Positions 29,178 through 38,389 of a DNA stretch of 64,000 bases are shown one piece after another. Where the stretch lies: positions 10,728-74,727 of the forward strand of contig JAEXXM010000020.1 of the NCBI GenBank assembly GCA_023405815.1. Direction: 5' to 3'. A program made the translations under genes and the position numbers. The stretch's first letter is position 1. Each line of letters opens with the position of its first letter. The notes below the pieces were generated by a model, which worked only from the letters and a program-made list of their open reading frames with translations, was not told the DNA's origin and ran no database searches. The stretch is from Pseudomonadota bacterium (GTDB taxonomy: Bacteria; Pseudomonadota; Alphaproteobacteria; Rhizobiales; Hyphomicrobiaceae).

Positions 29178-29728
29178 AAAGTCTCGCTCCCTGATCATCA
29201 GGGGCGCGCGCCGCGGCGCACACCGATTGACATTCGGGACAGACAAGGACGCGGCGCGGAGCGTGCGGGGACGCTACGACGTACGCGACAAGCCGATGCC
29301 TGCCCGGTTACGGGACGCTTTACTGGGGTGACGCGAACTGAAATGCGCTTGACGACAAGCGCTTAATCGACTGGACGAGCAACTGCTTCGCCGAGTCGTG
29401 CCGGGCTACTCACAAGAGGTATCACGCGTTCAACGCGAGCCCTCGTGCCGCGACAGGAAGAAACCTACAACAGGCAGAATTGGGCCTACAAGATCATCGC
29501 TCTGGCACTCGGGGCATCCCGCGGGACAGGTGGCATATTCGCAACATGCAACGTCAAGCCCGTGGCCGTTTTGCCCGCCATTGGCGGCGCGCAAGGGCAG
29601 CGCGCCGATAGTCCCGCGGCAATCCCCATTACTCTTCCATGGCCGGCCGGTTTTCGCCGCGACCCGGAGGCAGCCGCTGCCTCGGCAACGCCAAGCCTAC
29701 GAAAAGCACCGGGAATGTGCCCATTCCG
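29178..29728. other. Gene-free stretch between gcrA and argD
   Basis: Between the divergent gcrA and argD genes lie 658 bp with no convincing gene. The frame upstream of argD stays open to 29398 but gives no family-like sequence. The right end holds the argD promoter and hairpin described separately. The rest presumably includes the gcrA promoter. A small RNA cannot be excluded. Confidence 0.4.
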
Positions 29729-29757
29729 TTGACAGAGGACACCCTCGCGCGTATCTA
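29729..29757 (+). promoter_or_regulatory. Sigma70-type promoter for argD
   Basis: TTGACA (29729-29734), a 17-bp spacer, then TATCTA (29752-29757): a near-consensus promoter on the plus strand about 80 bp before argD. Transcription would start near 29764, immediately before a strong hairpin. Confidence 0.65.
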
Positions 29758-29770
29758 CAGCCCTTCCGTG

Positions 29771-29793
29771 GCCGCCGTGGAGGCGGCTTTTTT
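29771..29793 (+). terminator. Terminator-like hairpin in the argD leader
   Basis: GCCGCC (29771-29776) and GGCGGC (29782-29787) form a stem with a 5-base loop, followed by six T residues. It sits only about 10 bases after the predicted transcription start and 43 bases before argD. It may be an attenuator, a terminator of upstream transcription, or a 5' stabilising stem. Confidence 0.6.
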
Positions 29794-29835
29794 AGTTTCC
29801 AGCGACGCTTCGCTGTTTGGGGAGTGGGCTCACCG

Positions 29836-31077
29836 ATGTCCGCGTCCTTGGCGGCCTCGGAACAAGCACCCAAGGCTGCTGCGCAACAATCCGGCCCGTC
29901 CGCGGCCGTCATGGGCACCTACGCGCGCCAGAACCTCGTCTTTGAACGGGGGGAAGGGTCTTGGCTCATCACGGCCGCCGGCGAGCGCTACCTCGACCTT
30001 GCCTCCGGCATCGCAGTCAATGTCCTCGGGCATGCCCATCCGCGCCTGGTCGCGGCCTTGACCGAGCAGGCGGGCAAGCTGTGGCACACCTCTAACCTAT
30101 ATCGTGTAGAGGGGCAGGAGCGGCTGGCCGAGCGGCTCGTCGCCGCGACGTTCGCCGACAAGGTGTTCTTCTGCAACTCGGGCGCCGAGGCGTGCGAGGC
30201 TGCCATCAAGGCCGTCCGCCGCTATCACTTCGTCACCGGCAACCCGCAGCGCTGGCGCATCATTACCTTCAACGGCTCCTTCCACGGCCGCACGTTGGCG
30301 ACGATCGCTGCCGGCGGCAATCCCAAATATCTGGAAGGCTTCGGGCCGCCGGTGGAGGGCTTCGATCACGTTCCCTTCGGCGATCTCACCGCCACGGAGC
30401 AGGCGGTCGGGCCCGAGACGGCCGCGATCATGATCGAGCCGACGCAGGGCGAAGGCGGCGTCAATGTCGCCAGCGCCGAGTTCCTGCGCGCCCTGCGGGC
30501 GCTTTGCGACAGGCACGGCCTATTGCTGGTATTTGACGAGGTGCAATGCGGCATGGGCCGCTCGGGCAAGCTGTTTGCACACGAATGGGCTGGGATCGCG
30601 CCCGACCTCATGCCCATCGCCAAGGGCATCGGCGGCGGCTTTCCGCTCGGTGCGCTGCTCGCCACCGACAAGGCTGCCCAGGGGCTGACGCCCGGCACGC
30701 ACGGCTCGACGTTCGGCGGCAATCCGCTGGCGACGGCCGTCGGCTACGCCGTGCTCGACGCTGTCCTCGAGCCCGGCTTCCTCGATGCCGTCAGGCAGAA
30801 GACCCTGCGCCTGAAGCAGGCACTCGCGGCGCTGAAGGATTCCCATCCCGATCTCGTCGAGGAGGTGCGCGGCCAGGGGCTCCTCGCCGGCATCAAGGTC
30901 AAGGTGGCGCCTGCTGAGGTGGTGAAAGCCGCTCTCGGCGAGAAGCTGCTCGTTGCCGGCGCGTCCGACAACGTGGTGCGCCTCCTGCCCCCGCTCAACA
31001 TCGCCGACGAAGAGATCGCCGAGGCGGTGCAGCGCCTTTCGCGCGCGCTCGATCGTCTGTCGGCCCCCGCAACCTGA
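29836..31077 (+). CDS. argD: Acetylornithine aminotransferase
   Basis: A PLP enzyme that converts N-acetylglutamate semialdehyde to N-acetylornithine; homologues often also serve lysine synthesis (succinyl-DAP aminotransferase). It has 413 residues. Family motifs are [39 protein letters not shown], and the PLP lysine in [13 protein letters not shown] (about residue 263). The ATG at 29836 is preferred because homology begins soon after; the frame is open to 29398. argF starts 31 bp downstream, so the two form an arginine operon with hslO. Confidence 0.93.
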   Translation: MSASLAASEQAPKAAAQQSGPSAAVMGTYARQNLVFERGEGSWLITAAGERYLDLASGIAVNVLGHAHPRLVAALTEQAGKLWHTSNLYRVEGQERLAERLVAATFADKVFFCNSGAEACEAAIKAVRRYHFVTGNPQRWRIITFNGSFHGRTLATIAAGGNPKYLEGFGPPVEGFDHVPFGDLTATEQAVGPETAAIMIEPTQGEGGVNVASAEFLRALRALCDRHGLLLVFDEVQCGMGRSGKLFAHEWAGIAPDLMPIAKGIGGGFPLGALLATDKAAQGLTPGTHGSTFGGNPLATAVGYAVLDAVLEPGFLDAVRQKTLRLKQALAALKDSHPDLVEEVRGQGLLAGIKVKVAPAEVVKAALGEKLLVAGASDNVVRLLPPLNIADEEIAEAVQRLSRALDRLSAPAT

Positions 31078-31108
31078 CGTCATCCTCATCCCAGCCGGCC
31101 GGAGTGCT

Positions 31109-32056
31109 ATGGCCACGAAATCGCGAACCGTTCTTGAGCCGAGACATTTTCTCGATCTCGATGTCCTCGACGCGCAGACGCTGCGTAATATCATCGATAT
31201 GGCCCACGCCATGAAGAAGGCCGGCAAGAAGACGCCGGCGAAATTCCGGCCGGACGGCATCGAGGAAAAGACGCTGGCGATGATCTTCGAGAAGCCGTCG
31301 ACGCGCACGCGCGTCTCGTTCGACGTCGCCATGCGCCAGCTCGGTGGCCAGACGCTCTCCCTCAACAACTCCGACTTGCAGTTGGGGCGCGGTGAATCCA
31401 TCGCCGACACCGCGCGTGTCCTGTCGCGCTACATCGACGCGATCATGATCCGCGCCAACTCGCATGACACGCTGCTCGATCTCGCCAAGTACGCGACCGT
31501 GCCGGTCATTAATGGCCTCACCGACAAGAGCCATCCCTGCCAGGTCATGGCCGACATTATGACCTTCGAGGAGCATAAGGGGCCGATCAAGGGCCGCTCC
31601 GTCGCTTGGGTCGGCGACGGCAACAACGTCGCCGTCTCCTGGATGCACGCCGCCGTGCGCTTCGGTTTCGAGCTGCGCGTCGCATGCCCCGACGAGTTGC
31701 GTCCCGAGCAGGACGCGGTCGATTGGGTGAAGCGCGAGAAGGGCGCCGTGAGCTATACCAGTGACGCGGCGAAAGCCGTGCGCGGTGTCGACTGCGTTGT
31801 CACCGACACCTGGGTGTCGATGGGCCAGACCGACGCTGCGCGCCGCAAGAAGATGCTCGAGCCCTATGGCGTAAACGCCCGCCTGATGAAGGCCGCTGGC
31901 AAGGATGCCATCTTCATGCACTGCCTCCCAGCCTACCGCGGCAAGGAGGTGTCGGAGGACGTCATCGATGGGCCGCAGTCTGTTGTATTCGACGAGGCCG
32001 AGAACCGCCTGCACGCGCAGAAGGCGATTCTCGCCTGGTGTCTCGGAGTAGCGTAA
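31109..32056 (+). CDS. argF: Ornithine carbamoyltransferase
   Basis: It forms citrulline from ornithine and carbamoyl phosphate. The 315-residue protein has the carbamoyl-phosphate loop [11 protein letters not shown], the [10 protein letters not shown] segment, the ornithine loop [10 protein letters not shown], and the catalytic HCLPAYRG near the C-terminus. The ATG at 31109 is chosen over upstream codons that overlap argD. The stop overlaps the hslO start (TAATG), indicating translational coupling. Confidence 0.95.
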   Translation: MATKSRTVLEPRHFLDLDVLDAQTLRNIIDMAHAMKKAGKKTPAKFRPDGIEEKTLAMIFEKPSTRTRVSFDVAMRQLGGQTLSLNNSDLQLGRGESIADTARVLSRYIDAIMIRANSHDTLLDLAKYATVPVINGLTDKSHPCQVMADIMTFEEHKGPIKGRSVAWVGDGNNVAVSWMHAAVRFGFELRVACPDELRPEQDAVDWVKREKGAVSYTSDAAKAVRGVDCVVTDTWVSMGQTDAARRKKMLEPYGVNARLMKAAGKDAIFMHCLPAYRGKEVSEDVIDGPQSVVFDEAENRLHAQKAILAWCLGVA

Positions 32057-33030
32057 TGGCGGACTCGGCGGCGACGACGGAAGTGACCCGCAAGACGCCG
32101 CGCGACGACCTTGTGCTGCCGTTCCGCACCGAGCGCTCCGGCATCATCGGGCGCCTGGTGCGCCTCGGGCCGGCAATCGACGAGATCCTTTCCCACCACG
32201 CCGCCCCCGTCGCCGTTTCGCAGGCCCTGGGCGAGGCCGTCGCGTTGACGGCGATGCTTGGCACGGCGCTCAAGATTGACGGCAAGCTGACGCTGCAGAC
32301 CAAAACCGACGGGCTGTTGGACTTCCTCGTCGTCAGCTACGAGTCGCCGGGGCGCCTGCGCGGCTACGCGCGCTACGACAAGCGCCGCATCACTGTCGAT
32401 GACGATGTCGATCCCGGCACTTTGCTGGGCGAAGGCCACTTGGCCATCACCATCGATCCCGGCGACGACATGGAGCGCTACCAGGGAATTGTCGCCCTTG
32501 ATGGCGAAGGCGTCGGTGCGGCTGCGCTAAGCTATTTCCGCCAGTCGGAGCAGCTCCCATCGTTCCTTCGCCTCGCCGTCGCGCGCCACTACACGGCAGG
32601 CGAGAACGGCGCACCGGGGCGCTGGCAATGGCGCGCCGGCGGCTTGCTCGTGCAGCACCTTGCACGCGCCGGCGGCAACGAGGAGGCCGTGCTCGCGTCC
32701 GAGGAGGACGAGGAAATCCTCGGCGAGACGGACGACGACTGGGAGCGCACGCGCATCCTTGCTTCCACCGTCGAGGATCACGAGCTACTGGACCCGATGC
32801 TCGCGCCCGAGCGGCTTCTCTATCGGCTGTTCCACGAGGAAGGGGTGCGCGCGTTTCGTGCCGCGCCCATCGAGGCCTTCTGTCGCTGCTCGCGCGAGCG
32901 CGTGCATGCGTTTCTGAAGAGTTTCGGAGCCGCGGACCTCGCAGACATGCGCGAGCCGGACGGCTCGATCTCCGTCACGTGCGAATTCTGCACCAAGACC
33001 TATCGCTTCGCCCCCGACGAGATCATCTAG
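32056..33030 (+). CDS. hslO: Redox-regulated chaperone Hsp33
   Basis: Hsp33 is a holdase that becomes active when its zinc-bound cysteines oxidise. The 324-residue protein ends with the zinc module: CRCSRERV followed about 30 residues later by CEFCTKTYRF, giving the four Cys ligands. The N-terminal part has the Hsp33 fold (EAVALTAMLGTALKIDGKLTLQ in its early third). The ATG at 32056 overlaps the argF stop. The argD-argF-hslO order is one I associate with Hyphomicrobiales. Confidence 0.93.
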   Translation: MADSAATTEVTRKTPRDDLVLPFRTERSGIIGRLVRLGPAIDEILSHHAAPVAVSQALGEAVALTAMLGTALKIDGKLTLQTKTDGLLDFLVVSYESPGRLRGYARYDKRRITVDDDVDPGTLLGEGHLAITIDPGDDMERYQGIVALDGEGVGAAALSYFRQSEQLPSFLRLAVARHYTAGENGAPGRWQWRAGGLLVQHLARAGGNEEAVLASEEDEEILGETDDDWERTRILASTVEDHELLDPMLAPERLLYRLFHEEGVRAFRAAPIEAFCRCSRERVHAFLKSFGAADLADMREPDGSISVTCEFCTKTYRFAPDEII

Positions 33031-33043
33031 GGGCAATCTCGAC

Positions 33044-33158
33044 GTCATCCTCGGGCTTGTCCCGAGGACCCAAGGGTCAGCAATCTCAGGTGTCGACAGC
33101 GGCTGCGCACGTCGCAGCGAGCAGAGAGATGGATCCTCGGCATAAAGCCGAGGATGAC
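33044..33158. repeat. Mosaic palindromic repeat R1
   Basis: A 115-bp element with outer inverted ends GTCATCCTCGG and CCGAGGATGAC. Each end contains its own small hairpin: CCTCGGG...CCCGAGG at left and CCTCGG...CCGAGG at right. It lies between the convergent hslO and cytochrome c genes. Relatives are R2 (37893-38008), R3 (50509-50604), R4 (47968-48057) and R5 (56183-56321). Confidence 0.8.
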
Positions 33159-33192
33159 AGGTGAGGTGCGGATGTGCGCCCGGCTTCTGCGC

Positions 33193-33573
33193 TCACTTCA
33201 GCGTCTTGAGGTAGTCGACGATCTTCGCGCGCTCGGACGCATCCGCGACACCGCCGAACGGTTTCATGGCGTTGCCGTGCACGACGTTCTCGGGATTGGC
33301 GATGAACTGGTCGAGGTTCTTTTCGTCCCAGGTGATGCCCGAGCTCTTCATTGCCGACGAGAACTGGAAGCCTTCGATTGAGCCTGCCTTGCGCCCGACG
33401 ATGCCGTGCAGCGTTGGACCCAGCCGGTTGTCGCCTTCCTTGAACGAATGACAGGTGCGGCAGGCGTTGTTGAACGCCACTTTGCCGTCCTCGCTTTCCT
33501 CCGGCGCCGCTGCGGCCGGAAGTATGGCGAGCATTGTCAGAGCGCTGACAAGCGCTGCGCGAAGCTTACACAC
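33193..33573 (-). CDS. Secreted class I cytochrome c (c2/c550-like)
   Basis: A periplasmic electron carrier of 126 residues with a signal peptide ending near AAA (about residue 23), heme motif CRTCH, the RLGPTLHGIVGRKAG segment after the heme, and the axial Met in GNAMKPFGG. The length and motifs fit mitochondrial-type cytochrome c2. The GTG start at 33573 is set by GGAGG 5-6 bases upstream and by the signal peptide. It probably feeds a terminal oxidase. It is convergent with hslO across repeat R1. Confidence 0.9.
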   Translation of the reverse strand: MCKLRAALVSALTMLAILPAAAAPEESEDGKVAFNNACRTCHSFKEGDNRLGPTLHGIVGRKAGSIEGFQFSSAMKSSGITWDEKNLDQFIANPENVVHGNAMKPFGGVADASERAKIVDYLKTLK

Positions 33574-33676
33574 TTGAGCCTCCGTGGCGATTGTTCCACG
33601 GAGGTCATAAGTCGTCGTCGATGCCGAAAGTTCCCGAGTTGGTGCTTGAGGCGGATGAAGAAGTCGTGATCGCTTG

Positions 33677-34852
33677 TCAGCGCACGGCCGAACCGTGCTC
33701 GGCCCAGTCGCCGAGGCGCCCCAGGAACGCAGCGCACTTGTCGAGCTGGTCTTTGGCGATCCACTCGTCGGCAGTGTGCGCCTGCGCGATGTCGCCCGGT
33801 CCAATGACCACGGCCGGCGAGCCGGCGACCTGGAACAGTCCCGCTTCCGTCGCGTACGACACCGCGTGCGTCTCGTTCTGGCCGGCGAGCTTCAGCGCCA
33901 GCGCCACCGCTTCAGACGCCGCACCCGCAGAGTACGGCGGCACTTGGTTGGCTATGGCGATGTCGATGCCCGCCTCGGGCGCCACCTTGTGCATCTCCGG
34001 CAGGCAGACGTTGGCGGCGAACACGCGGATGCGCCGGTCGATGGCTGCTATGTCGACACCCGGGATGGCCCGCACATCGAACTGCATGGTGCAGTTGACC
34101 GGTACGATGTTGGTCGCAGTTCCGCCTTCGATCTTCGTCACCTGCAGTGTCGCATAGGGCGGATCGAAGCGCGGATCCTGCGGCCTCAGCTTCAATTCGC
34201 GCTCGATCTCGGCAAGCTCGCGCAACATCTTTCCCGCAACCGCGATGGCATTGACGCCGAGCGGCGCCATGCTCGAGTGCGCCGCGCGCCCGCGCACGTC
34301 GATGCGCCAGCGCACCGGCCCCTTGTGGGAATCGACGACGCTCATCGAGGTGGGCTCGCCTACGAGCACCATGCGCGGCTTCGTCAGCCGGGCGCCGAAC
34401 TCGGCGATCATCGGCCGGACGCCGAGGCAGCCGATCTCCTCGTCGTACGAGAAGGCGAGATGGATCGGCACCGTCAGCGGTCGCGAGACGAAGTCCGGTA
34501 CCGCGGCCAGCACGCAGGCGAGGAAACCTTTCATGTCGGCAGTGCCGCGCCCATACAGCTTGCCGTTGCGCTCGCTGACGATGAACGGGTCCGAGGTCCA
34601 CTTCTGCCCCTCGACCGGCACCACGTCCGTATGCCCCGACAGCGCGACGCCGGGCGTCCCCCGCGGGCCGATGGTTGCATAAAGGCTCGCCTTGCTGCCT
34701 TCCGTATTGGGCACGATCTGGCTCTCGACGCCGTGCTGCAGCAGGTAGTCTTCTACGAAGCGGATGAGGGCCACGTTCGGTTTGTGGCTCGTCGTGTCGA
34801 ACCCGACGAGCCGCGCCAGCAGCTCCTCCGACGAGTAGCTCGGTCCATTCAT
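33677..34852 (-). CDS. argE: Acetylornithine deacetylase
   Basis: An M20-family zinc hydrolase that releases ornithine from N-acetylornithine. It has 391 residues. Metal-site motifs are SGHTDVVPVEGQ, YGRGTADMKGFLA, and the catalytic Glu pair in SYDEEIGCLG. The lid domain includes RGRAAHSSMAPLGVNAI, and the C-terminal ligand is in IAQAHTADEWI. It lies with apaG and metZ on the minus strand. An M20 relative with another substrate is possible, but the surrounding arg genes support ArgE. Confidence 0.9.
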   Translation of the reverse strand: MNGPSYSSEELLARLVGFDTTSHKPNVALIRFVEDYLLQHGVESQIVPNTEGSKASLYATIGPRGTPGVALSGHTDVVPVEGQKWTSDPFIVSERNGKLYGRGTADMKGFLACVLAAVPDFVSRPLTVPIHLAFSYDEEIGCLGVRPMIAEFGARLTKPRMVLVGEPTSMSVVDSHKGPVRWRIDVRGRAAHSSMAPLGVNAIAVAGKMLRELAEIERELKLRPQDPRFDPPYATLQVTKIEGGTATNIVPVNCTMQFDVRAIPGVDIAAIDRRIRVFAANVCLPEMHKVAPEAGIDIAIANQVPPYSAGAASEAVALALKLAGQNETHAVSYATEAGLFQVAGSPAVVIGPGDIAQAHTADEWIAKDQLDKCAAFLGRLGDWAEHGSAVR

Positions 34853-34862
34853 CGGCGGCTCG

Positions 34863-35255
34863 CTAGTTGAGGCTGCGCAGGGCGAACGGACTGTCGAGCG
34901 AAAAGGCCGGAATGGCGACGTCGAACAATTCGCCCTTCTCGTCCGTCATCTGGTAGCTGCCCACCATGATGCCTGACGGCGTGCGCAGCGGACATCCCGA
35001 AGTATAGCTGAATGAGCCGCCCGGTTGGATCACCGGCGTCTCGCCCACGACGCCCGGGCCGCGCACCTCCTGCGTCTGCCCGACACCATCCGTGATCAGC
35101 CAGATGCGCGATCTAAGCTGCACCGTCTCCTCGCTCTCGTTGGCGATGTCGATGGTGTAGGCCCAATAGAACTGGCTCTCCTCCGGGGACGACTGGTCCT
35201 CCAGGTATTGCGGGGTGACGCGGATGCGGATGCCGCGGGTCACAGCTTCGTACAT
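34863..35255 (-). CDS. apaG: ApaG domain protein
   Basis: A 130-residue single-domain ApaG protein with a fibronectin-III-like fold. Typical motifs are [43 protein letters not shown], and [15 protein letters not shown]. ApaG was linked to cobalt resistance and magnesium efflux in enterics; its biochemical role is unsettled. It lies 10 bp upstream of argE on the same strand, so the two are probably co-transcribed. Confidence 0.92.
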   Translation of the reverse strand: MYEAVTRGIRIRVTPQYLEDQSSPEESQFYWAYTIDIANESEETVQLRSRIWLITDGVGQTQEVRGPGVVGETPVIQPGGSFSYTSGCPLRTPSGIMVGSYQMTDEKGELFDVAIPAFSLDSPFALRSLN

Positions 35256-35348
35256 GTTGCGGCGGTGCTCCTTGCGCCGGCCGGAAGGCGCGAACGGCGG
35301 CGAATTCTAAGGGCCCCGCGCGCCGGGTCAATGACGCGCGCGGGCCGA

Positions 35349-36560
35349 TTAACGGCGCGTTGCGGCAAGCCCGGCATCGAGGTCCGCGGCGAGGTCATCG
35401 AACGCCTCGAGCCCCACCGACAGCCGCAGCATGCCGTCGCCGATGCCGAGTTCGGCCCGCGCTTCCGGTCCGATACGGTGATGTGTGGTCGTCGCCGGAT
35501 GTGTGATCAGCGATTTGGCATCGCCGAGGTTGTTCGAGATTTTGATCAGCTTGAGCGCGTTCTGCAGCGCGAACGCCGCCGCCTTCCCACCCTTCACCTC
35601 GAAGGCGATCATCTGCCCGCCGCCGGTCATCTGCCGCCTGGCAAGCTCGGCCTGCGGATGGTCGGCGCGGCCGCAGTAGAGGACGCGGGCGACCTCCGGC
35701 TGCTCGGCAAGGTGGTCGGCGACGCGTGCAGCGGTTGCCACCTGGGCCCGCACGCGCACCGGCATCGTCTCGAGGCCTTTCAGCATCACCCATGCATTGA
35801 ACGGGCTCATGGTGGGCCCGGTCTGGCGCAGGAACTCCTGCAAATGGTTGGTCACATAGTCCGCCGACCCGAGCACAGCGCCGCCGAGACAGCGGCCCTG
35901 CCCGTCGATGTGCTTCGTCGCCGAGTAGACGACGACATCCGCCCCATGCTGCAGCGGGCGCTGCAGCATCGGCGTCGCGAACACGTTGTCGACCACGACG
36001 ATCGCGCCGATCTCGTGCGCCAGCTTCGACGCGGCAGCGATATCGACCAGTTCCAGCGTCGGGTTGGAGGGCGTCTCGAAGAAGAACAGCTTGGTGTTCG
36101 GCCGGATCGCCTTTTTCCAGGCGTCGAGATCGCGCCCGTCGACCAGAGTCGAGGAGATGCCGTAGCGCGGCGCGAGCACGTCGACGATGTAGCGGCAGGC
36201 ACCGAACAGCGCCCGCGCCGAAACGATGTGGTCGCCGGCCTTGAGGTAGCCGAGGATCGCGGCGTTCACGGCCGCCATGCCGCTCGCCGTCGCCCGCGCT
36301 TCTTCCGCGCCCTCGAGCAGACGCACGCGCTCCTCGAACATGGCGACGGTCGGGTTGCCGAAGCGGCTGTACTGGAAGCCCGGGTCCTCGTTCTTGAACC
36401 GCGCCTCGGCCTGCTCGGCGTTGGCGTAGACGAACCCTTGGGTGAGGAACATTGCCTCGGAGGTCTCGCCGAACTGCGAGCGCAGCGATCCGCCGTGCAC
36501 CAGCTGCGTTTCCGGCGCCCAGGTTTCGGGACCTGCCGAGCGGTTCTTCTTGGTTGCCAT
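35349..36560 (-). CDS. metZ: O-succinylhomoserine sulfhydrylase
   Basis: A PLP enzyme of the Cys/Met metabolism family that makes homocysteine directly from O-succinylhomoserine and sulfide. It has 403 residues. The PLP lysine is in YSATKHIDGQGRCLGG; other family motifs are YSRFGNPTVAMFEER and FFETPSNPTLE. The start is the ATG at 36560, preceded by CTGGAGG. A SAM-II riboswitch lies about 100 bases upstream, which fits methionine control of this step and favours MetZ over a gamma-lyase. Confidence 0.92.
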   Translation of the reverse strand: MATKKNRSAGPETWAPETQLVHGGSLRSQFGETSEAMFLTQGFVYANAEQAEARFKNEDPGFQYSRFGNPTVAMFEERVRLLEGAEEARATASGMAAVNAAILGYLKAGDHIVSARALFGACRYIVDVLAPRYGISSTLVDGRDLDAWKKAIRPNTKLFFFETPSNPTLELVDIAAASKLAHEIGAIVVVDNVFATPMLQRPLQHGADVVVYSATKHIDGQGRCLGGAVLGSADYVTNHLQEFLRQTGPTMSPFNAWVMLKGLETMPVRVRAQVATAARVADHLAEQPEVARVLYCGRADHPQAELARRQMTGGGQMIAFEVKGGKAAAFALQNALKLIKISNNLGDAKSLITHPATTTHHRIGPEARAELGIGDGMLRLSVGLEAFDDLAADLDAGLAATRR

Positions 36561-36591
36561 GCGCACTTACCTCCAGGGCTCATCGCCCAGC

Positions 36592-36622
36592 AAAAAACCC
36601 GGCCAGCCGACGCGCCGCTCGA
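36592..36622 (-). terminator. Possible terminator in the metZ leader
   Basis: On the minus strand a GC-rich inverted repeat (about 36598-36622) is followed by six T residues (36592-36597), between the SAM-II aptamer and metZ. It is a plausible expression platform, but the stem can be drawn in more than one way. Confidence 0.45.
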
Positions 36623-36657
36623 AAAGATAAGCCGCGCCTGAGCTCCGGGGTGCGCAC

Positions 36658-36714
36658 GGCCCTTTTAGCGAGTTGTTTTACGTGGCTGCAAGCCGGCCGG
36701 CCAAATGACCACGG
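36658..36714 (-). promoter_or_regulatory. SAM-II riboswitch upstream of metZ
   Basis: Read on the minus strand, the element has a P1 stem CGTGG/CCACG, an internal CATTTG, a GC-rich loop, TTGCAG, then TAAAA, and ends GCTAAAAGGGC. This order matches the SAM-II (metA) motif of alphaproteobacteria. The GGGC end can pair with the GCC of the loop to form the pseudoknot. It lies between a promoter at 36727-36755 and metZ. SAM binding would turn metZ off. Confidence 0.85.
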
Positions 36715-36726
36715 AGTAACAGCGGG

Positions 36727-36755
36727 GATTACTCCCGCTATGAGCTTGGCGTCAA
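36727..36755 (-). promoter_or_regulatory. metZ: Promoter of the metZ transcript
   Basis: On the minus strand TTGACG (36750-36755), a 17-bp spacer and GTAATC (36727-36732) fit a sigma70 promoter with a weak -10. The predicted start, near 36720, falls just before the SAM-II aptamer. Confidence 0.5.
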
Positions 36756-36809
36756 GGCCCGCTTGCTCTAGAGCGACAAGCTGCGCTTGCCGCCGAGGAC
36801 TTAACGAGT

Positions 36810-37871
36810 ATGGCTAAGCTCGAAACTAAAGCTGCGAAGGCCGCCCCCAGGAGCGCCGAGGGTATCCTGCCCTCCCAGGCGATCCGCGCCCTCATCGCCG
36901 CCGACGAGGTGAAGCTTTCCGAGCCGATCCTATCCAACCAGCTGCAGCCCGCGAGCCTCGATCTGCGGCTCGGCACCGTCGCCTATCGCGTGCGCGCGAG
37001 CTTCCTCCCGGGGAAGGGCGAGAAGGTGCAGGCCAAGCTCGACGATCTGCAATTGCACGCCATCTCCCTGTCGCAGGGCGCCGTGCTCGAGACCGGCTGC
37101 GTCTACGTCGCGCCGCTGCTCGAAAGCCTGGCGCTGCCGGGAGGACTGTGTGCTGCGACCAACCCCAAGAGTTCCACCGGCCGCCTCGACGTGTTCACGC
37201 GCGTCATCGCCGATGGCGTTTCCGCCTTCGACCAGATCCCGGCGGGTTACGACGGCCCGCTCTACGCCGAGATCTGTCCCCAGACCTTTTCCGTCGTCGT
37301 GCGCAAGGGCTCGCGCCTGTCACAGATCCGCTTCCGCGCCGGCGGGACGGAAGCCAAGCCCGTTCAGGACATCGCGCTCTCGGTGGACCTCACCGGCGAC
37401 AAGGACGGCCTCGTCGGCTACCGCGCCAAGCGCCACACCGGCCTCGTCGACGTCGACGCGGTCGGCGCCTGCGCCACGCTCGACTACTGGGAGCCGATCT
37501 ATGTGCGCGGCAAGAAGCGCCTGATCCTCGACCCTGATCAGTTCTACATCCTCGCCTCCAAGGAAGCGGTGCACGTTCCGCCCGACCAGGCCGCGGAAAT
37601 GGTGCCCTTCAATCCGCTCGTCGGCGAGTTCCGCGTGCACTATGCCGGCTTCTTCGATCCTGGTTTCGGGCATGCCGAGGCGGGCGGCTCGGGCGCCCGC
37701 GCCGTGCTCGAGGTGCGCTCGCACAAGGTGCCGTTCATCCTCGAGGACGGACAGACCATCGGTCGCCTCGTCTACGAACGGCTCACCGAGACGCCGGAGC
37801 TTATCTATGGCCGCGACCTCGCCTCCCACTATCAGGCCCAGGGCCTCAAGCTCTCCAAGCACTTCAAGTAG
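36810..37871 (+). CDS. dcd: 2'-deoxycytidine 5'-triphosphate deaminase, large two-domain form
   Basis: It deaminates dCTP to dUTP for thymidylate synthesis. The 353-residue protein is about twice the E. coli Dcd and matches the duplicated form common in Hyphomicrobiales. The first domain has the dUTPase-superfamily motifs QPASLDLRLG, NPKSSTGRLDVFTRVIADG, and the active-site region around GYDGPLYAEI. The C-terminal part repeats the fold (VHYAGFFDPGFG, then VLEVRSHKVPFILEDGQTIGRLVYERL in segments). It is divergent from metZ. Confidence 0.88.
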   Translation: MAKLETKAAKAAPRSAEGILPSQAIRALIAADEVKLSEPILSNQLQPASLDLRLGTVAYRVRASFLPGKGEKVQAKLDDLQLHAISLSQGAVLETGCVYVAPLLESLALPGGLCAATNPKSSTGRLDVFTRVIADGVSAFDQIPAGYDGPLYAEICPQTFSVVVRKGSRLSQIRFRAGGTEAKPVQDIALSVDLTGDKDGLVGYRAKRHTGLVDVDAVGACATLDYWEPIYVRGKKRLILDPDQFYILASKEAVHVPPDQAAEMVPFNPLVGEFRVHYAGFFDPGFGHAEAGGSGARAVLEVRSHKVPFILEDGQTIGRLVYERLTETPELIYGRDLASHYQAQGLKLSKHFK

Positions 37872-37892
37872 CCGCGCGCTTAAACCCACACC

Positions 37893-38008
37893 GTCATCCT
37901 CGGCTTTATGCCGAGGACCCAATTCTCGGCTTGCTGCGACGTTGGCGGTAAGAGGTCGGCGCTCGTGCTGCTGGCTCGCTGGATCCTCGGGACAAGCCCG
38001 AGGATGAC
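37893..38008. repeat. Mosaic palindromic repeat R2
   Basis: A 116-bp element with the same ends as R1 (GTCATCCTCGG to CCGAGGATGAC) and two internal hairpins, the right one reading CCTCGGGACAAGCCCGAGG. The central part differs from R1. It lies between dcd and the next plus-strand gene. Confidence 0.8.
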
Positions 38009-38073
38009 AGGTTGGGTGGTGTTGGTGGCTACAACCTAGCCGATCGTTAAGTCGGGCCCGCTAGCATGCGGGC

Positions 38074-38379
38074 ATGGACTACCTGCCTCAGATCGATCCC
38101 TGGCTCGCCCTTGGCGTCGTCGCCGCGACGGCGCTCACCGACGCCGTCTACGTGATGTTCACGTCCTCGGTCATTCACCGCAAGCGTTTCGCGGCCGCCA
38201 ACTGGAGCGCGCTTTGGTACACGCTCTCCTCGTTCGCCGTCATCAGCTACACCAACAACTGGGTGTACGTGGTATTTGCGGCAGCAGGGTCGTGGATCGG
38301 CGCCTATGCGTCGATGACGTGGCTGCATGGTCCGCCGGGCAAGCCGCCGGCGCCCATCTCCCCCGACAGCACCCAGTAA
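38074..38379 (+). CDS. Small membrane protein, unknown function
   Basis: A 101-residue protein with three hydrophobic helices (about 12-30, 44-60 and 64-84) and a Pro-rich tail. I do not recognise a family. The segments FTSSVIHRKRFAAANWSALW and SYTNNWVYVVFAAAGSWIGAY suggest a compact integral membrane protein. It follows repeat R2 and is convergent with the DUF3299 gene, so it is probably monocistronic. Confidence 0.6.
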   Translation: MDYLPQIDPWLALGVVAATALTDAVYVMFTSSVIHRKRFAAANWSALWYTLSSFAVISYTNNWVYVVFAAAGSWIGAYASMTWLHGPPGKPPAPISPDSTQ

Positions 38380-38389
38380 GAGTGTTCAC

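Noticed and set aside
29398..29835. N-terminal extension of argD back to 29398
   Set aside because: The extension crosses the predicted promoter and hairpin and has no aminotransferase-like sequence. The ATG at 29836 gives the normal length.
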